A stretch of 64,000 bases of DNA from Methanococcoides alaskense. GTDB taxonomy: Archaea; Halobacteriota; Methanosarcinia; Methanosarcinales; Methanosarcinaceae. The position numbers and the translations under genes were made by a program. Each line of letters begins with the position of its first letter. The stretch's first letter is position 1. Under the pieces are notes generated by a model. The model was not told where the DNA came from. It worked only from the letters and a program-made list of their open reading frames with translations, and did not search any database. The DNA is taken from contig NZ_JAVDQI010000006.1 in NCBI RefSeq assembly GCF_031454185.1, positions 1-64,000 on the forward strand, read 5' to 3'. This document shows, one piece after another, positions 33,528 through 42,992 of the stretch.

Positions 33528-34562
33528 ATGAGAATTATGCTTGATATCGGTCATCCTAAAGACGTTAATGTCTTTAAGAATGTCATTCTCTCTCTACAGG
33601 AAATGGGCCATACGGTAAAGATCTTTGTTCGTGCAAAAGAAAGCACTAAAAGAATGCTTGATGATGCAGGTTTTGAGTATGAGGTCTGTCCTTACTATAA
33701 GAGTATGGCTGGAAAAGCTTTTGGCATTCTTGCGAACGATCTTCGCCTTTATATGATTGCCAGAAAGTTCAAACCGGATGTGTTTGTTAGTCCAGGTTCT
33801 CCATATTCCGCACATGTAAGCAGTTTGATGAGAAAGCCCCATCTGGCATTTTCTGATACTGAGATTGCCGGTCTTGTCACCATGTTGACATTACCTTTTA
33901 CGGATAAAATATACACTTCAACATCATTTTATCTTGACCTTGGTCCTAAACAGGAACGCTTTAAGGGTTATTACGAATTGGCTTATCTTCATCCAAAATA
34001 TTTCAAACCGAACAAAAGTGTCTTAGATAAATATGGTCTGGAAGAAGGCTATATTCTATTGAGATTATCTGCATTATCTTCTCATCATGATCTTCATGCA
34101 AGTGGATTTGATTTTGAGACCGAGGATGAATTAAGGGACTATATCTCTTCTTTAGAAAAATATGGTAGAGTCATTATCTCGTCTGAAAAGTTGGATTGGG
34201 ATACAATAAAAGAATATCAGTTAGATCTGGATCCCGATGATCTGCATGATATTATTAATTATGCATCTATATGTTTAAGCGAAGGCGCTACAATGGCCTC
34301 AGAAGCTGCAGTTTTAGGTATTCCTTCCATTTATGTTTCAAATACGGAAAGGGGCTATTTGAATGAGTTGGAAACTGAATATGATCTGGTTTACAACATT
34401 CCTGATAGGGGAGAAGCTTTGGAAAAAACCATTTCGTTTTTGCAAAATAAAAATACGAAAGATGAATGGCAATCAAAAAAAGTTGTTATGCTAAATCATA
34501 ATATTGATGTTTGTAATTTTATTATTGATCGTATAATTAATATTGATAAGAGAGGACTTTGA
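33528..34562 (+). CDS. DUF354 glycosyltransferase-like protein
   Basis: A 344-residue GT-B-like protein. The DUF354 signature MRIMLDIGHPKDVNVFKNVI at the N-terminus, PDVFVSPGSPYSAHVS in the middle and the C-terminal nucleotide-sugar site CLSEGATMASEAAVLGIPSI (near residue 250-270) are all present. Such proteins resemble UDP-GlcNAc 2-epimerases and glycosyltransferases without a proven activity. GGTGGTG precedes the ATG. The FemAB-like gene begins 1 nt after the stop, so the two are coupled. Confidence 0.85.
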   Translation: MRIMLDIGHPKDVNVFKNVILSLQEMGHTVKIFVRAKESTKRMLDDAGFEYEVCPYYKSMAGKAFGILANDLRLYMIARKFKPDVFVSPGSPYSAHVSSLMRKPHLAFSDTEIAGLVTMLTLPFTDKIYTSTSFYLDLGPKQERFKGYYELAYLHPKYFKPNKSVLDKYGLEEGYILLRLSALSSHHDLHASGFDFETEDELRDYISSLEKYGRVIISSEKLDWDTIKEYQLDLDPDDLHDIINYASICLSEGATMASEAAVLGIPSIYVSNTERGYLNELETEYDLVYNIPDRGEALEKTISFLQNKNTKDEWQSKKVVMLNHNIDVCNFIIDRIINIDKRGL

Positions 34563-34563
34563 G

Positions 34564-35571
34564 ATGCACTTTAGTATTGTGGAACCAGATAGGGTTAAAC
34601 TGAATGATTTTGCCATTAAAAATGAATATGGAACAATTTTTCAATCAGGCCATATACTCGACGTTTATCAGGATGTTCCTAATTGTTATGCATCTTCTTT
34701 AGCTGTGATCGATGAATCTGATAATATAATTGCATCTATAGTAAGTGTAAAATTTGTTGAAAAAAAGAAACTTGGGTATTTCTCATCTCATTCAACAATT
34801 AGGGGAGGTCCTCTCTGGGAGGATTCTGAAAGAGGCGAAAAAGCAGTTTTATTATTGCTGAATGAGTATAACAATATTTCTAAAAAGAAATCACTTTATT
34901 CTCGTATTTATCCTAATTTTAATCCCCATATGCGTGACATTTTGACTACATGTGGATTTGAATTCGAAGATGATCTGAATATTTTCATTGATCTAACTCT
35001 CTCTGAAGATGAACTATGGGCCAATTTACATAAGAATCGACGTACTGGTGTCAGGAAAGCGAAAAAGAATGGTGTCATAATAAAAGAAGTCGAATCAATG
35101 GTAGAAATTGATGATTTTTATAATATGCTTGTTGAAACTTCGAATGTAAATCATATATCAGTTAGGGATCTAAAGTTATTCCATAATATATATTCACATC
35201 TTGTTCCTGAAGGTCTGGCAAAAATTTATCTTGCACTGTATGATGAAAAACCTATTGCAGGATTATTATCACTTAATTACAAAGATACTCTTTATGATTG
35301 GTATGCCTGTTCTACAAAAAATAGGGATTATTTACGATTAAATCCTAATGAATATCTTGTTTGGAATACTCTTTATTGGGGATTAAATAATGGCTATTCA
35401 TTGTTTGATTTTGGTGGTGCTGGCAATCCTAAAGAAGAATATAGTGTAAGGGACTTTAAAAATCAATTTGGTGGATCAGTTGAAAATTACGGGAAATATA
35501 CAAAAATTCATAATTCTATGGTATATAATATATGTGAAAAAGGGTATGATGTATACCGTAAGATATTTTAA
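34564..35571 (+). CDS. FemAB/GNAT-like transferase, copy 2
   Basis: A 335-residue paralogue of 32489-33490 with the same landmarks: YGTIFQSGHILDVYQDVP, LWANLHKNRRTGVRKAKKNG, LYDWYACSTKN and FDFGGAGNPKEEYSVRDFK. ATG 34564 is used because GAGAGGA lies about 8 nt upstream and it follows the DUF354 stop by 1 nt. Its base composition is clearly more AT-rich than copy 1, so the pair probably arose by acquisition rather than recent tandem duplication. The same inferred role in decorating a glycan with amino acids applies. Confidence 0.8.
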   Translation: MHFSIVEPDRVKLNDFAIKNEYGTIFQSGHILDVYQDVPNCYASSLAVIDESDNIIASIVSVKFVEKKKLGYFSSHSTIRGGPLWEDSERGEKAVLLLLNEYNNISKKKSLYSRIYPNFNPHMRDILTTCGFEFEDDLNIFIDLTLSEDELWANLHKNRRTGVRKAKKNGVIIKEVESMVEIDDFYNMLVETSNVNHISVRDLKLFHNIYSHLVPEGLAKIYLALYDEKPIAGLLSLNYKDTLYDWYACSTKNRDYLRLNPNEYLVWNTLYWGLNNGYSLFDFGGAGNPKEEYSVRDFKNQFGGSVENYGKYTKIHNSMVYNICEKGYDVYRKIF

Positions 35572-35682
35572 ATATTCTTGCTCCACAAATGACGAATCTA
35601 TGAAATTTATCTACTTTAATATAGTATATCTCAATTTTGATAAATATATTTATGCTACTTCCAATAACTTCATGTGGTTAAT

Positions 35683-36573
35683 ATGATCTCAACTAATTAT
35701 ATTATAGTGACACCGTGCCGCAACGAAGCTGAGAATTTGCCTCAATTAGCGGAGTCTATCATCAATAATACGATAACGCCTATTTTGTGGGTTATTTTTA
35801 ATGACGGTAGTACTGATGGTACTGCACAAGTAGCTCATGAATTGCAAAGAAAGTATGATTGGATCGATGTAATCGATGGCGAAATTGCAAGTCGCGATCT
35901 TGGTTTTCATTATGCAAAAATTGTAGATCGTACAATAAAAAACACTCTTGATAAATGTAAATCCAATAATATTTCAATTGAGTATATTGGTTTAATTGAT
36001 GCAGACATGGTTCTTGATTTTGATTTTTTTGAAAAAATAATTAGAAGATTTGAAGAAAATCCTAATATGGGTGTTAGTAGTGGCACAGTTGCCTATCTAA
36101 TCAATGGGGTGAAAAAACTGGAACAAGGTCGCTCTAATCATCCAATTGGCGGGTTGAGGGTATGGAGAACTAAATGTTTTGAAGATACAGGAGGTTTTCC
36201 TCAAAGTTACTCCGCAGATTCTGTATCGAATGTGTTAGCAATGCTGCACGGTTGGGACACAATAAAATACGATGATATCGTAGGAGTAGAACTCCGAAAA
36301 ACAAGCAGTGCTGAAGGGTTTTGGAAAGGGTTTATGACACGAGGGGAGTCGGATTATTATAGAGATTATCATCCAATATATGTAATTTTCAAATCTGTTA
36401 AATATAGTTTAACAAAACCCTATTATAGGGGTATTGCATATATTTATGCCTATATTAGGAGCGCTCTTACTAGAATGGATAAAATAGATCTGTTAGAGGT
36501 AAGAAAGTATTACAGAAAGAAACATCGTGAGATTATCGATGATTATGTGCAAAAAGTCAAATCAAGGTTCTAA
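35683..36573 (+). CDS. Family 2 glycosyltransferase
   Basis: A 296-residue GT-A enzyme: VTPCRNEAENLPQLAESI at the N-terminus, FNDGSTDGTAQ and the metal-binding LIDADMVLD (D-x-D, about residue 107). No membrane helices, so it probably acts at the cytoplasmic face on a lipid-linked sugar. ATG 35683 is chosen over GTG 35674. The next gene, a GT-C-like membrane protein, begins 1 nt after its stop, so these two are translationally linked. Confidence 0.9.
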   Translation: MISTNYIIVTPCRNEAENLPQLAESIINNTITPILWVIFNDGSTDGTAQVAHELQRKYDWIDVIDGEIASRDLGFHYAKIVDRTIKNTLDKCKSNNISIEYIGLIDADMVLDFDFFEKIIRRFEENPNMGVSSGTVAYLINGVKKLEQGRSNHPIGGLRVWRTKCFEDTGGFPQSYSADSVSNVLAMLHGWDTIKYDDIVGVELRKTSSAEGFWKGFMTRGESDYYRDYHPIYVIFKSVKYSLTKPYYRGIAYIYAYIRSALTRMDKIDLLEVRKYYRKKHREIIDDYVQKVKSRF

Positions 36574-36574
36574 T

Positions 36575-38116
36575 ATGCAATACGTATCGAAGAAAAGCAA
36601 AGTAACATTAATGATTTTACTCTTGTTGTTAAACCTGGTTATAAGGATACCTTCCATTCCTCATGAAAAAGGTTGGGATTCTTATTTTATACATGCTCTT
36701 GCTAATTCGATTACAACTTTTGGAACGGCAAATTGGTGGCATAATTGGCTATCAGTTTTTGGATTATATCCTTATTCATATGCTAGTGCGATCCCTTTTT
36801 CTCTATCTGGACTCGCGAACCTTACTGGACTTACTTCCTTAGACATGGAAATAACAATACTAATATTTTCTATAATACTTGGTTTGTTCAGTATATTCAC
36901 AGCATATGTATTTGCAGGAATTTTTTATAATGATTTTCTATTCAAATATTTTATGGCTTTTTTCTTCTCAGTTTCACAGGGAATATTGACGTTCAGCACT
37001 TGGGAAGTCAGTGCAAGAGGGCCATTCATAATATTTCTTCCATTATTTATTTTTATATTATTAAAAAAAATGCATTATACTAGATCATTACCTCTTCTGC
37101 TGAGTATTGGATTTTTTTTAATGGCAACACATCATTATTTTTATTTCTTAATCCCATTAGTAGGGATGTTCATTTTTTTAAAAATCATATCAAGATTTAA
37201 TTTTAAGTGGGAAAATCGCAATTACTTAAATTATATTTATGTATTTGGTATTCTCTCGGTTTTCATGATTCCTTTCTTTACAAGGAGCATGATAAGTGCT
37301 GGTTCTAGATATGACTGGCTAGTTTATGTTTTGTTTATTAGTGTTAGGAATATTGGTCCACCGCTAATCTTTGCCTTTGGTGGCTATTTATACTTGATAC
37401 TGAAAGACGATAAAACCTTTGAAGACCGGTACTTTCTCGGCATGGTGCTCATATTTCTCCCTTTCCTCTATGAGCAAAAATATGGGATCTATCTTCTGAT
37501 TCTATTTATTACACTTGCTATAGCAATTGCATTGAGAAACATGGTGGATTTTCGCATAAAAGCTAGCAAGTTTACTGCTATATTTTTAATAGCAATTCTA
37601 CTTTCAAGTGTTGCGTTTTCAACATATTATAATCATGGACGTACAGAGCGTACTGATAACTATTGGTATATGGAAGATGTTACCTATAAAGCATCAGTGT
37701 GGACAAATAAATACATTCCAGATGGTTCACATGGGATTGGAACTGGGGGGGAAACTTGGAGGCTATTTCCAACCTCAGATGCTCATCCTGCGATTCCAAC
37801 TGGAGGTGCAGTGATTGCAGCTTATGGACTGATAAACATATCTGAGGCTGAAGTTCTGAAAAGTAGTCCAAAGTCATCAGATTATTATTTTGAGGGCCCT
37901 TATTCCCTCAAAGCGGGAACTAGTGTGTGGGGACTTACTAATTGGATGTTAGAATTAAATGATATAGATGATGTACGTGCGATTTCTTACATCAATAAAT
38001 TCAATATGACATATATTATAGAAGATGTCCGATCTTATAGAATAATAATGAATTCAGTAAGAAATAAGAAGGCTAATATTTTTGATAATGGTAGGATTAG
38101 ATTATGGCTCATCTAA
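36575..38116 (+). CDS. Polytopic GT-C-like membrane glycosyltransferase or oligosaccharide transferase
   Basis: A 513-residue membrane protein with about 11 to 12 hydrophobic helices in residues 10-360 and a soluble C-terminal domain of about 140 residues (from TYYNHGRTERTDNYW). An acidic motif follows the first helix (EKGWDSYFIHA), typical of the D/E catalytic site in GT-C transferases that use dolichol-linked sugars on the outer face. ATG 36575 is preferred to 36527, which overlaps the previous gene. The family is inferred from topology and not from a strong sequence signature. Confidence 0.68.
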   Translation: MQYVSKKSKVTLMILLLLLNLVIRIPSIPHEKGWDSYFIHALANSITTFGTANWWHNWLSVFGLYPYSYASAIPFSLSGLANLTGLTSLDMEITILIFSIILGLFSIFTAYVFAGIFYNDFLFKYFMAFFFSVSQGILTFSTWEVSARGPFIIFLPLFIFILLKKMHYTRSLPLLLSIGFFLMATHHYFYFLIPLVGMFIFLKIISRFNFKWENRNYLNYIYVFGILSVFMIPFFTRSMISAGSRYDWLVYVLFISVRNIGPPLIFAFGGYLYLILKDDKTFEDRYFLGMVLIFLPFLYEQKYGIYLLILFITLAIAIALRNMVDFRIKASKFTAIFLIAILLSSVAFSTYYNHGRTERTDNYWYMEDVTYKASVWTNKYIPDGSHGIGTGGETWRLFPTSDAHPAIPTGGAVIAAYGLINISEAEVLKSSPKSSDYYFEGPYSLKAGTSVWGLTNWMLELNDIDDVRAISYINKFNMTYIIEDVRSYRIIMNSVRNKKANIFDNGRIRLWLI

Positions 38117-38609
38117 CGGTGCTCATACAAACACAAGTATCATATTCAAATTTTAATGAGAAAAATTAATCGAAACAACTTTAAAAATGTGGTGGCAAAA
38201 AGTTATAATGATTTATGATTATTTATCTAGACGAAATCTTTATGGATCAAATTCTATTAAGTTATTGTGGCAGAAAAGTCAAGTCCTTCGAAATTTCGAA
38301 ATATGGGTTATAAGGAGTATAAAGGTGATTTTTATAGTAAATGTTATGTCGATTCCAAATGAGGAGTTTATACTTTGAAGGAGTGTTACATGCAGTAGCT
38401 TTGGTATGTTTTCAAATCCTCTATTTTGTCAAAAATATATTTAATACTGTAAAAGGGGATATCACAAAAGATGCTATTGATTAACTTCATACTGTATATT
38501 TTGTAGATTGGTGTGAATGTTATTAAGTGGGTTGGATTGATGTTATATCTTCTGGACAAAAAGGAAAGTAGATTGGATAATTTCACATTTATAGGGAGAT
38601 GAAGAAAGT
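38117..38609. other. Gene-free segment in the glycan island, probably a decayed gene
   Basis: About 490 AT-rich nt. An open frame at 38187-38378 (63 codons) reads like a fragment of a surface-polysaccharide enzyme but without a usable start signal or conserved motif. The last 40 nt hold the GGGAGATG Shine-Dalgarno for the 38610 gene. Confidence 0.4.
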
Positions 38610-39749
38610 ATGGAGTTGGTTTATTTCTATTCTACTCACGAGGATGCTCCTGCAAGAGTTGGAAAATCAATACTTAAAGAATTAATTAATCATATGGATG
38701 ATTTACCGTTTGAAGATATATTATTATTTACTGACGATGAAGAAAATATTGATCATTTGATCTATGGTTACAAGTTTAAAAGCATTACGTTTTCAGAACT
38801 TATTCGCAGTCGTAATAAATACGTGGTGCATATTCCAATTAGTCCAAATATATTTCCAAATTTAAAGTTTTTGATCAATCTGTTATCAATATTAAAAAAA
38901 TTTCCTTTAATATTGCATTATCATGGTGATGTACGAAATGAATTTTATATGAGACTTAAGTATGAAAAACATTTGGACATAATGTGCATACCATCTGTTA
39001 TATTTATTCCATTTCTTTTACGTTATGCAACTAGAATTGTTACGCACTCATTTATTGTACAAAACATCCTTATAGATAATTATAATATTAAAAAAAATGT
39101 AGTAATTCCCAATGGTCTCGATGATTATTGGTATCAACCATTGGAACAAATTGAGTCCTATCGATTAAAGAATCTGATTGATAAGAGTAAAACTTGTATA
39201 TTTTACCATGGTCGTCTACCTCCCGAAAAGGGAGTAGATATGTTAATAAAAGCAGTTGGAAAATATGTCAAATTTAACTCTCAAACAATGCTATATATTG
39301 CAGGCGATGCTCCATATAAAAAATATCTACTTGAGTTATGCACTAAATTGAATATCACTGAAAATGTTGTATTTCTTGGTAATGTAGATAGAGAAACCAT
39401 TAAGTTTTTTTTGCAAAATGTCGATGTTGCAATATATCCGTCTAGATTCGATGCATTTAATTTAGCTGTCATGGAAGCTTTTGCATGCGCAAATTGTCCC
39501 GTATTTTTTTCGAGCAAAGCGGGAATATACAATTTTGTTCTTCAAGATGGTTATCAATTAAATCATTTTGAACCAACAACTGAAAAAATAACAGATATAT
39601 TATCTTTGGTCTCTTCAGGTTATAATGAAAATGATATACATATCCAAAAAGAATTTGCGAACAAATATAGGTGGGGCAAAATCATAAATTGTTATATGAA
39701 CTTGTACGACGAGGTCTTAACAAATGCTAACAAATTGGACAAAATTTAA
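38610..39749 (+). CDS. Family 4 glycosyltransferase
   Basis: A 379-residue GT-B enzyme. The nucleotide-sugar domain shows YHGRLPPEKGVDMLIKAV (about residue 200), LYIAGDAP, VVFLGNV and the E-x7-E-like site ... FDAFNLAVMEAFACANCPVF. It uses an activated sugar donor to build the surface glycan. GGGAGATG precedes the ATG. Its 3' end overlaps the next gene by 26 nt. Confidence 0.9.
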   Translation: MELVYFYSTHEDAPARVGKSILKELINHMDDLPFEDILLFTDDEENIDHLIYGYKFKSITFSELIRSRNKYVVHIPISPNIFPNLKFLINLLSILKKFPLILHYHGDVRNEFYMRLKYEKHLDIMCIPSVIFIPFLLRYATRIVTHSFIVQNILIDNYNIKKNVVIPNGLDDYWYQPLEQIESYRLKNLIDKSKTCIFYHGRLPPEKGVDMLIKAVGKYVKFNSQTMLYIAGDAPYKKYLLELCTKLNITENVVFLGNVDRETIKFFLQNVDVAIYPSRFDAFNLAVMEAFACANCPVFFSSKAGIYNFVLQDGYQLNHFEPTTEKITDILSLVSSGYNENDIHIQKEFANKYRWGKIINCYMNLYDEVLTNANKLDKI

Positions 39750-40323
39750 AGTTAAAATATCATTAATCAAATTTAAAGTTAAAATTATTATCAAAAATAC
39801 GTTATATGGTTATAACACTAGATTTTATATTGATTCTCACACGAATGTAGAAAAAGATGTATTCTGGAGATTAGGTCCTAATTCTAATTTATCCATCGAT
39901 CTAAATACACATGTTGGTAACTTTTGTAGGTTTGAATGTTCAGAAAATGCAAATATATCAATAGGAAAAAATGTTCAATTCACAGGTAATAATTTTGTTG
40001 CATGTATGGATTCCATTGAGATAGGTGACAATACATTGATTGGAGAATTTGTGAGTATAAGGGATAATGATCATGAATACATTGATGTTAATAATAATAT
40101 AGATTCACAAGGATACAATACATCTTCAATAAAGATTTCAGATGATGTCTGGATAGGGAGGGGTAGTGTTATACTAAAAGGGGTGTCTATTGGTAAGCAT
40201 TGTGTAATTGGAGCAAATTCGGTTGTTAATAAAAACGTTGATTCTTATTCAGTAGCAGTTGGTGCTCCTGCAAAAGTCATCAAAATATATAATTTTAAAA
40301 CACAAAAATGGGAAAAAATTTGA
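39724..40323 (+). CDS. Hexapeptide-repeat sugar O- or N-acetyltransferase
   Basis: A 199-residue left-handed beta-helix protein. Hexapeptide turns are visible (IEIGDNTLIGEFVSI, then IKISDDVWIGRGSVILKG, then VSIGKHCVIGANSVV) and it ends with the family's VGAPAKVIK. The catalytic histidine is likely in RDNDHEYID. It adds an acetyl group to a sugar of the glycan, possibly countering the deacetylase at 31676. It overlaps the upstream glycosyltransferase by 26 nt and precedes another by about 20 nt. Confidence 0.88.
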   Translation: MLTNWTKFKVKISLIKFKVKIIIKNTLYGYNTRFYIDSHTNVEKDVFWRLGPNSNLSIDLNTHVGNFCRFECSENANISIGKNVQFTGNNFVACMDSIEIGDNTLIGEFVSIRDNDHEYIDVNNNIDSQGYNTSSIKISDDVWIGRGSVILKGVSIGKHCVIGANSVVNKNVDSYSVAVGAPAKVIKIYNFKTQKWEKI

Positions 40324-40344
40324 AATGAATGGTTAGTGAGATTA

Positions 40345-41490
40345 ATGGCAAAAAAGTATAAAGTTCTAGGTTTGAGTTCAGGCGGCTTTAAAGGATTTTC
40401 AGGGGCTAATTATAATTTGTTTGATACTATATCAAAAAGACATGAACTAATTGGAGTTATCGACAATAAACTCTCTGGTTTTTGGAAGTACTACAATATC
40501 TTATACTGTTTTCTGAAAAAACCAAATATAAATAAATATATTCATCCCATTGAGGAAATATATCATGGAGATGTATCTTATTATCGTTTTAGGACACCAT
40601 ATTATGTTTTGAAGAGGACAAAGAGTGCAAATAAATCATTAAAAGATATGAAATCAAACTGTGATTTGGTACTTCAAACGGGATGGATCCCAGCAATATT
40701 AGATATAAAAGATGTACCCCGATTTATTTATACAGATTTCACAATGAAATTAGCGGAAAGAGAGATACCTGATTGGTGTGACTTCCTGTGCGCTAAACAT
40801 AAAGAAAAATGGTTAGAGTTGGAAACTAAATCTTATAACAACGCAAATGTTGTTTTTACGCTCAGTAATCATACAAGAAGATCAATTATAGACGATTATG
40901 GGGTAAGTGACGAAAAAGTTGTTACGGTGTATGCAGGTACAAATTTGGATGATGTGCCTAACGTAGAAAAGGCTTATGAAAATAAGGTAATATTGTTTGT
41001 TGGGATTGATTTTGAAAGAAAGGGGGGGTATGTACTTTTAGAAGCATTTAAACAAGTGAAGGCCGAAATAAAGGATGTACGTTTGATTATAATAGGCTCT
41101 AGTCCAGATATCAATATGGAAGGTGTTGAGGTAAAGGGCTTTGTGTCACATAGTGAAAAGACAAATTATTATAATGTTGCATCAATGTTTGTGATGCCAT
41201 CCCTTACAGAACCTTTTGGACTAGTTTTTTTAGAAGCAATGGCACATAGACTTCCCTGTATTGGAAGTACTGTAGATGCAATGCCTGAAATAATAATAAA
41301 TGAAGAAACTGGTTATTTGGTTCCACCAAATAACCCAGACCAACTTGCCGAGAAAATTATATGTTTGTTGAAGGATGAAAGTTTGATGAAAAGAATGGGA
41401 AATTCTGGAAGAAAAAAGGTGGAAGAGTTTTTCACATGGGATGCAGTTGTTGAGAGGATGACTATCGAGTTTGAAAAAATAAATGTATGA
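40345..41490 (+). CDS. Family 4 glycosyltransferase
   Basis: A 381-residue GT-B enzyme of the GT4 class. Donor-site landmarks are VILFVGIDFERKGGYVLLEAF, LIIIGSSPD and LTEPFGLVFLEAMAHRLPCI (E-x7-E). An N-terminal glycine-rich loop (SSGGFKGFSGAN) fits an acceptor domain. ATG 40345 is used; the GTGAG just upstream serves as Shine-Dalgarno and the in-frame GTG at 40336 lies in it. It is the last plus-strand gene of the island and converges on the flippase gene. Confidence 0.9.
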   Translation: MAKKYKVLGLSSGGFKGFSGANYNLFDTISKRHELIGVIDNKLSGFWKYYNILYCFLKKPNINKYIHPIEEIYHGDVSYYRFRTPYYVLKRTKSANKSLKDMKSNCDLVLQTGWIPAILDIKDVPRFIYTDFTMKLAEREIPDWCDFLCAKHKEKWLELETKSYNNANVVFTLSNHTRRSIIDDYGVSDEKVVTVYAGTNLDDVPNVEKAYENKVILFVGIDFERKGGYVLLEAFKQVKAEIKDVRLIIIGSSPDINMEGVEVKGFVSHSEKTNYYNVASMFVMPSLTEPFGLVFLEAMAHRLPCIGSTVDAMPEIIINEETGYLVPPNNPDQLAEKIICLLKDESLMKRMGNSGRKKVEEFFTWDAVVERMTIEFEKINV

Positions 41491-41567
41491 TTAATGCTAG
41501 AGCACTCGGGTTGATAAGAAAATACGATACAAATAATGACAATGGTAGTATTTGAAACACACAATAT

Positions 41568-42992
41568 TTATCTATTTCCAAACAGTTTCCTTACCATTGT
41601 CAAATCCTCTTTTGTAAATCCTTTTAGTAGTATCAGGGCAATCGTATATATGAGTACACCAATGACAATTAAAAGTATCAGATTAAGTTCCAACAATACA
41701 AACAAAGCTAATCCCATTATGCCTGATGCTGCAATAGGCTTAATTGTTTCTTTGTTGAGAGATTGCATTGACAAATGCTTATATATAAAATAATACCCTA
41801 TACTAAATAATAAAATAACTGATATTAATGTTGCTAAAGCAGCTCCTACATAACTATATTTTGGGATAAGAACTATATTTAAAATCACATTTATTACACA
41901 ACAAATCGCAACTGCTATAAGGTTTAACTTTTGTTTATTTGTTGCAGCTAATGCAGAAGTTTGGATTGAATTTATGGAGTTTGCTATTATTGTGCCAGCA
42001 AGTATTTGTAATGCAAAGATAGAGTTTGAGAACTCAACAGTATAAAGTAATAAGATTAATTTCTCCGAAATCACATATAATCCAACCGTTGTTGGTAGCA
42101 TCAACATCACTATATATTTCGATCCCATTCGATACGTCTTTTTGAGGTTTTTTCTTTCTCCAATATATTGTTTTGACATTACTGGCATCAGCGTAGAAGC
42201 AAGCGCACCAGGCAAAAAAAGTAATGGATCTGTTAGCTTATATGCTGCAGAATATAATCCAACAGCGCTATCACCTTCGAGTATTGATAACATTAAAATA
42301 TCAATTCGATAATATATTATATAAAAAGCAGATCCTAATACGAATGGTAGTGCTTCTTTTACTAAATATTTAAATGTATGTGTATCGATTTGAAAATTAA
42401 ACTTAGTAAATTTGCGGGAGTATATCGCACTTATAACAGTTCTGATACTTTCCGAAAATACGAATAATAAAATCAGTTGCATTAATGAACCATTTTTATA
42501 AATGAGTGCAACTACAAGTAACACAAAAATAGACTTAGACACAATCATGGCAATTGATGAATATTCCATTTTTAAATTTGATTGAAATAATGACTCAAAA
42601 AGGTAGCTTAATCCTTGAAATAATAATATGGTGGAAGCAATAGTTATGTACAATTTAGTATCTGTGGGGTAATCTAGCAAATTTATAAAAATAACCGATA
42701 GTGCTATTGCTATAAATGAAGTTATTGACCTAATAAAGAGTGCATTATTCATCATCTTACTAGTTACTGATGAGTTTCTTGAAATATCTCGTATAACAAC
42801 TTGATCAACTCCAAAACCACTTATAAAACTAAAGAACATCAAATAAGTAATCACAAAAGTATACTTGCCAAAGCTTTCCACTCCTAAATATCTTGCTAAG
42901 GATATAGATATAATAAGAGCTAATATTTTCACAAATATATTGCCTACAATCATTGCGGTAGTGTTCTTAGCAATTTTACGCAAAGTGCTCAT
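41568..42992 (-). CDS. Wzx-type flippase (polysaccharide biosynthesis/MATE-like)
   Basis: A 474-residue protein with about 14 transmembrane helices spread evenly, and the family start ...KNTTAMIVGNIFVKILALI and later GLSYLFESLFQSN. It would move the lipid-linked oligosaccharide to the outer face. Its start overlaps the stop of the glycosyltransferase at 42989-43981 as ATGA, so the two are coupled. Very AT-rich, like the rest of the island. Confidence 0.9.
   Translation of the reverse strand: MSTLRKIAKNTTAMIVGNIFVKILALIISISLARYLGVESFGKYTFVITYLMFFSFISGFGVDQVVIRDISRNSSVTSKMMNNALFIRSITSFIAIALSVIFINLLDYPTDTKLYITIASTILLFQGLSYLFESLFQSNLKMEYSSIAMIVSKSIFVLLVVALIYKNGSLMQLILLFVFSESIRTVISAIYSRKFTKFNFQIDTHTFKYLVKEALPFVLGSAFYIIYYRIDILMLSILEGDSAVGLYSAAYKLTDPLLFLPGALASTLMPVMSKQYIGERKNLKKTYRMGSKYIVMLMLPTTVGLYVISEKLILLLYTVEFSNSIFALQILAGTIIANSINSIQTSALAATNKQKLNLIAVAICCVINVILNIVLIPKYSYVGAALATLISVILLFSIGYYFIYKHLSMQSLNKETIKPIAASGIMGLALFVLLELNLILLIVIGVLIYTIALILLKGFTKEDLTMVRKLFGNR

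Noticed and set aside
38187..38378. 63-codon open frame in the glycan island
   Set aside because: No conserved motif; might be the remnant of an acetyltransferase or glycosyltransferase but cannot be supported.
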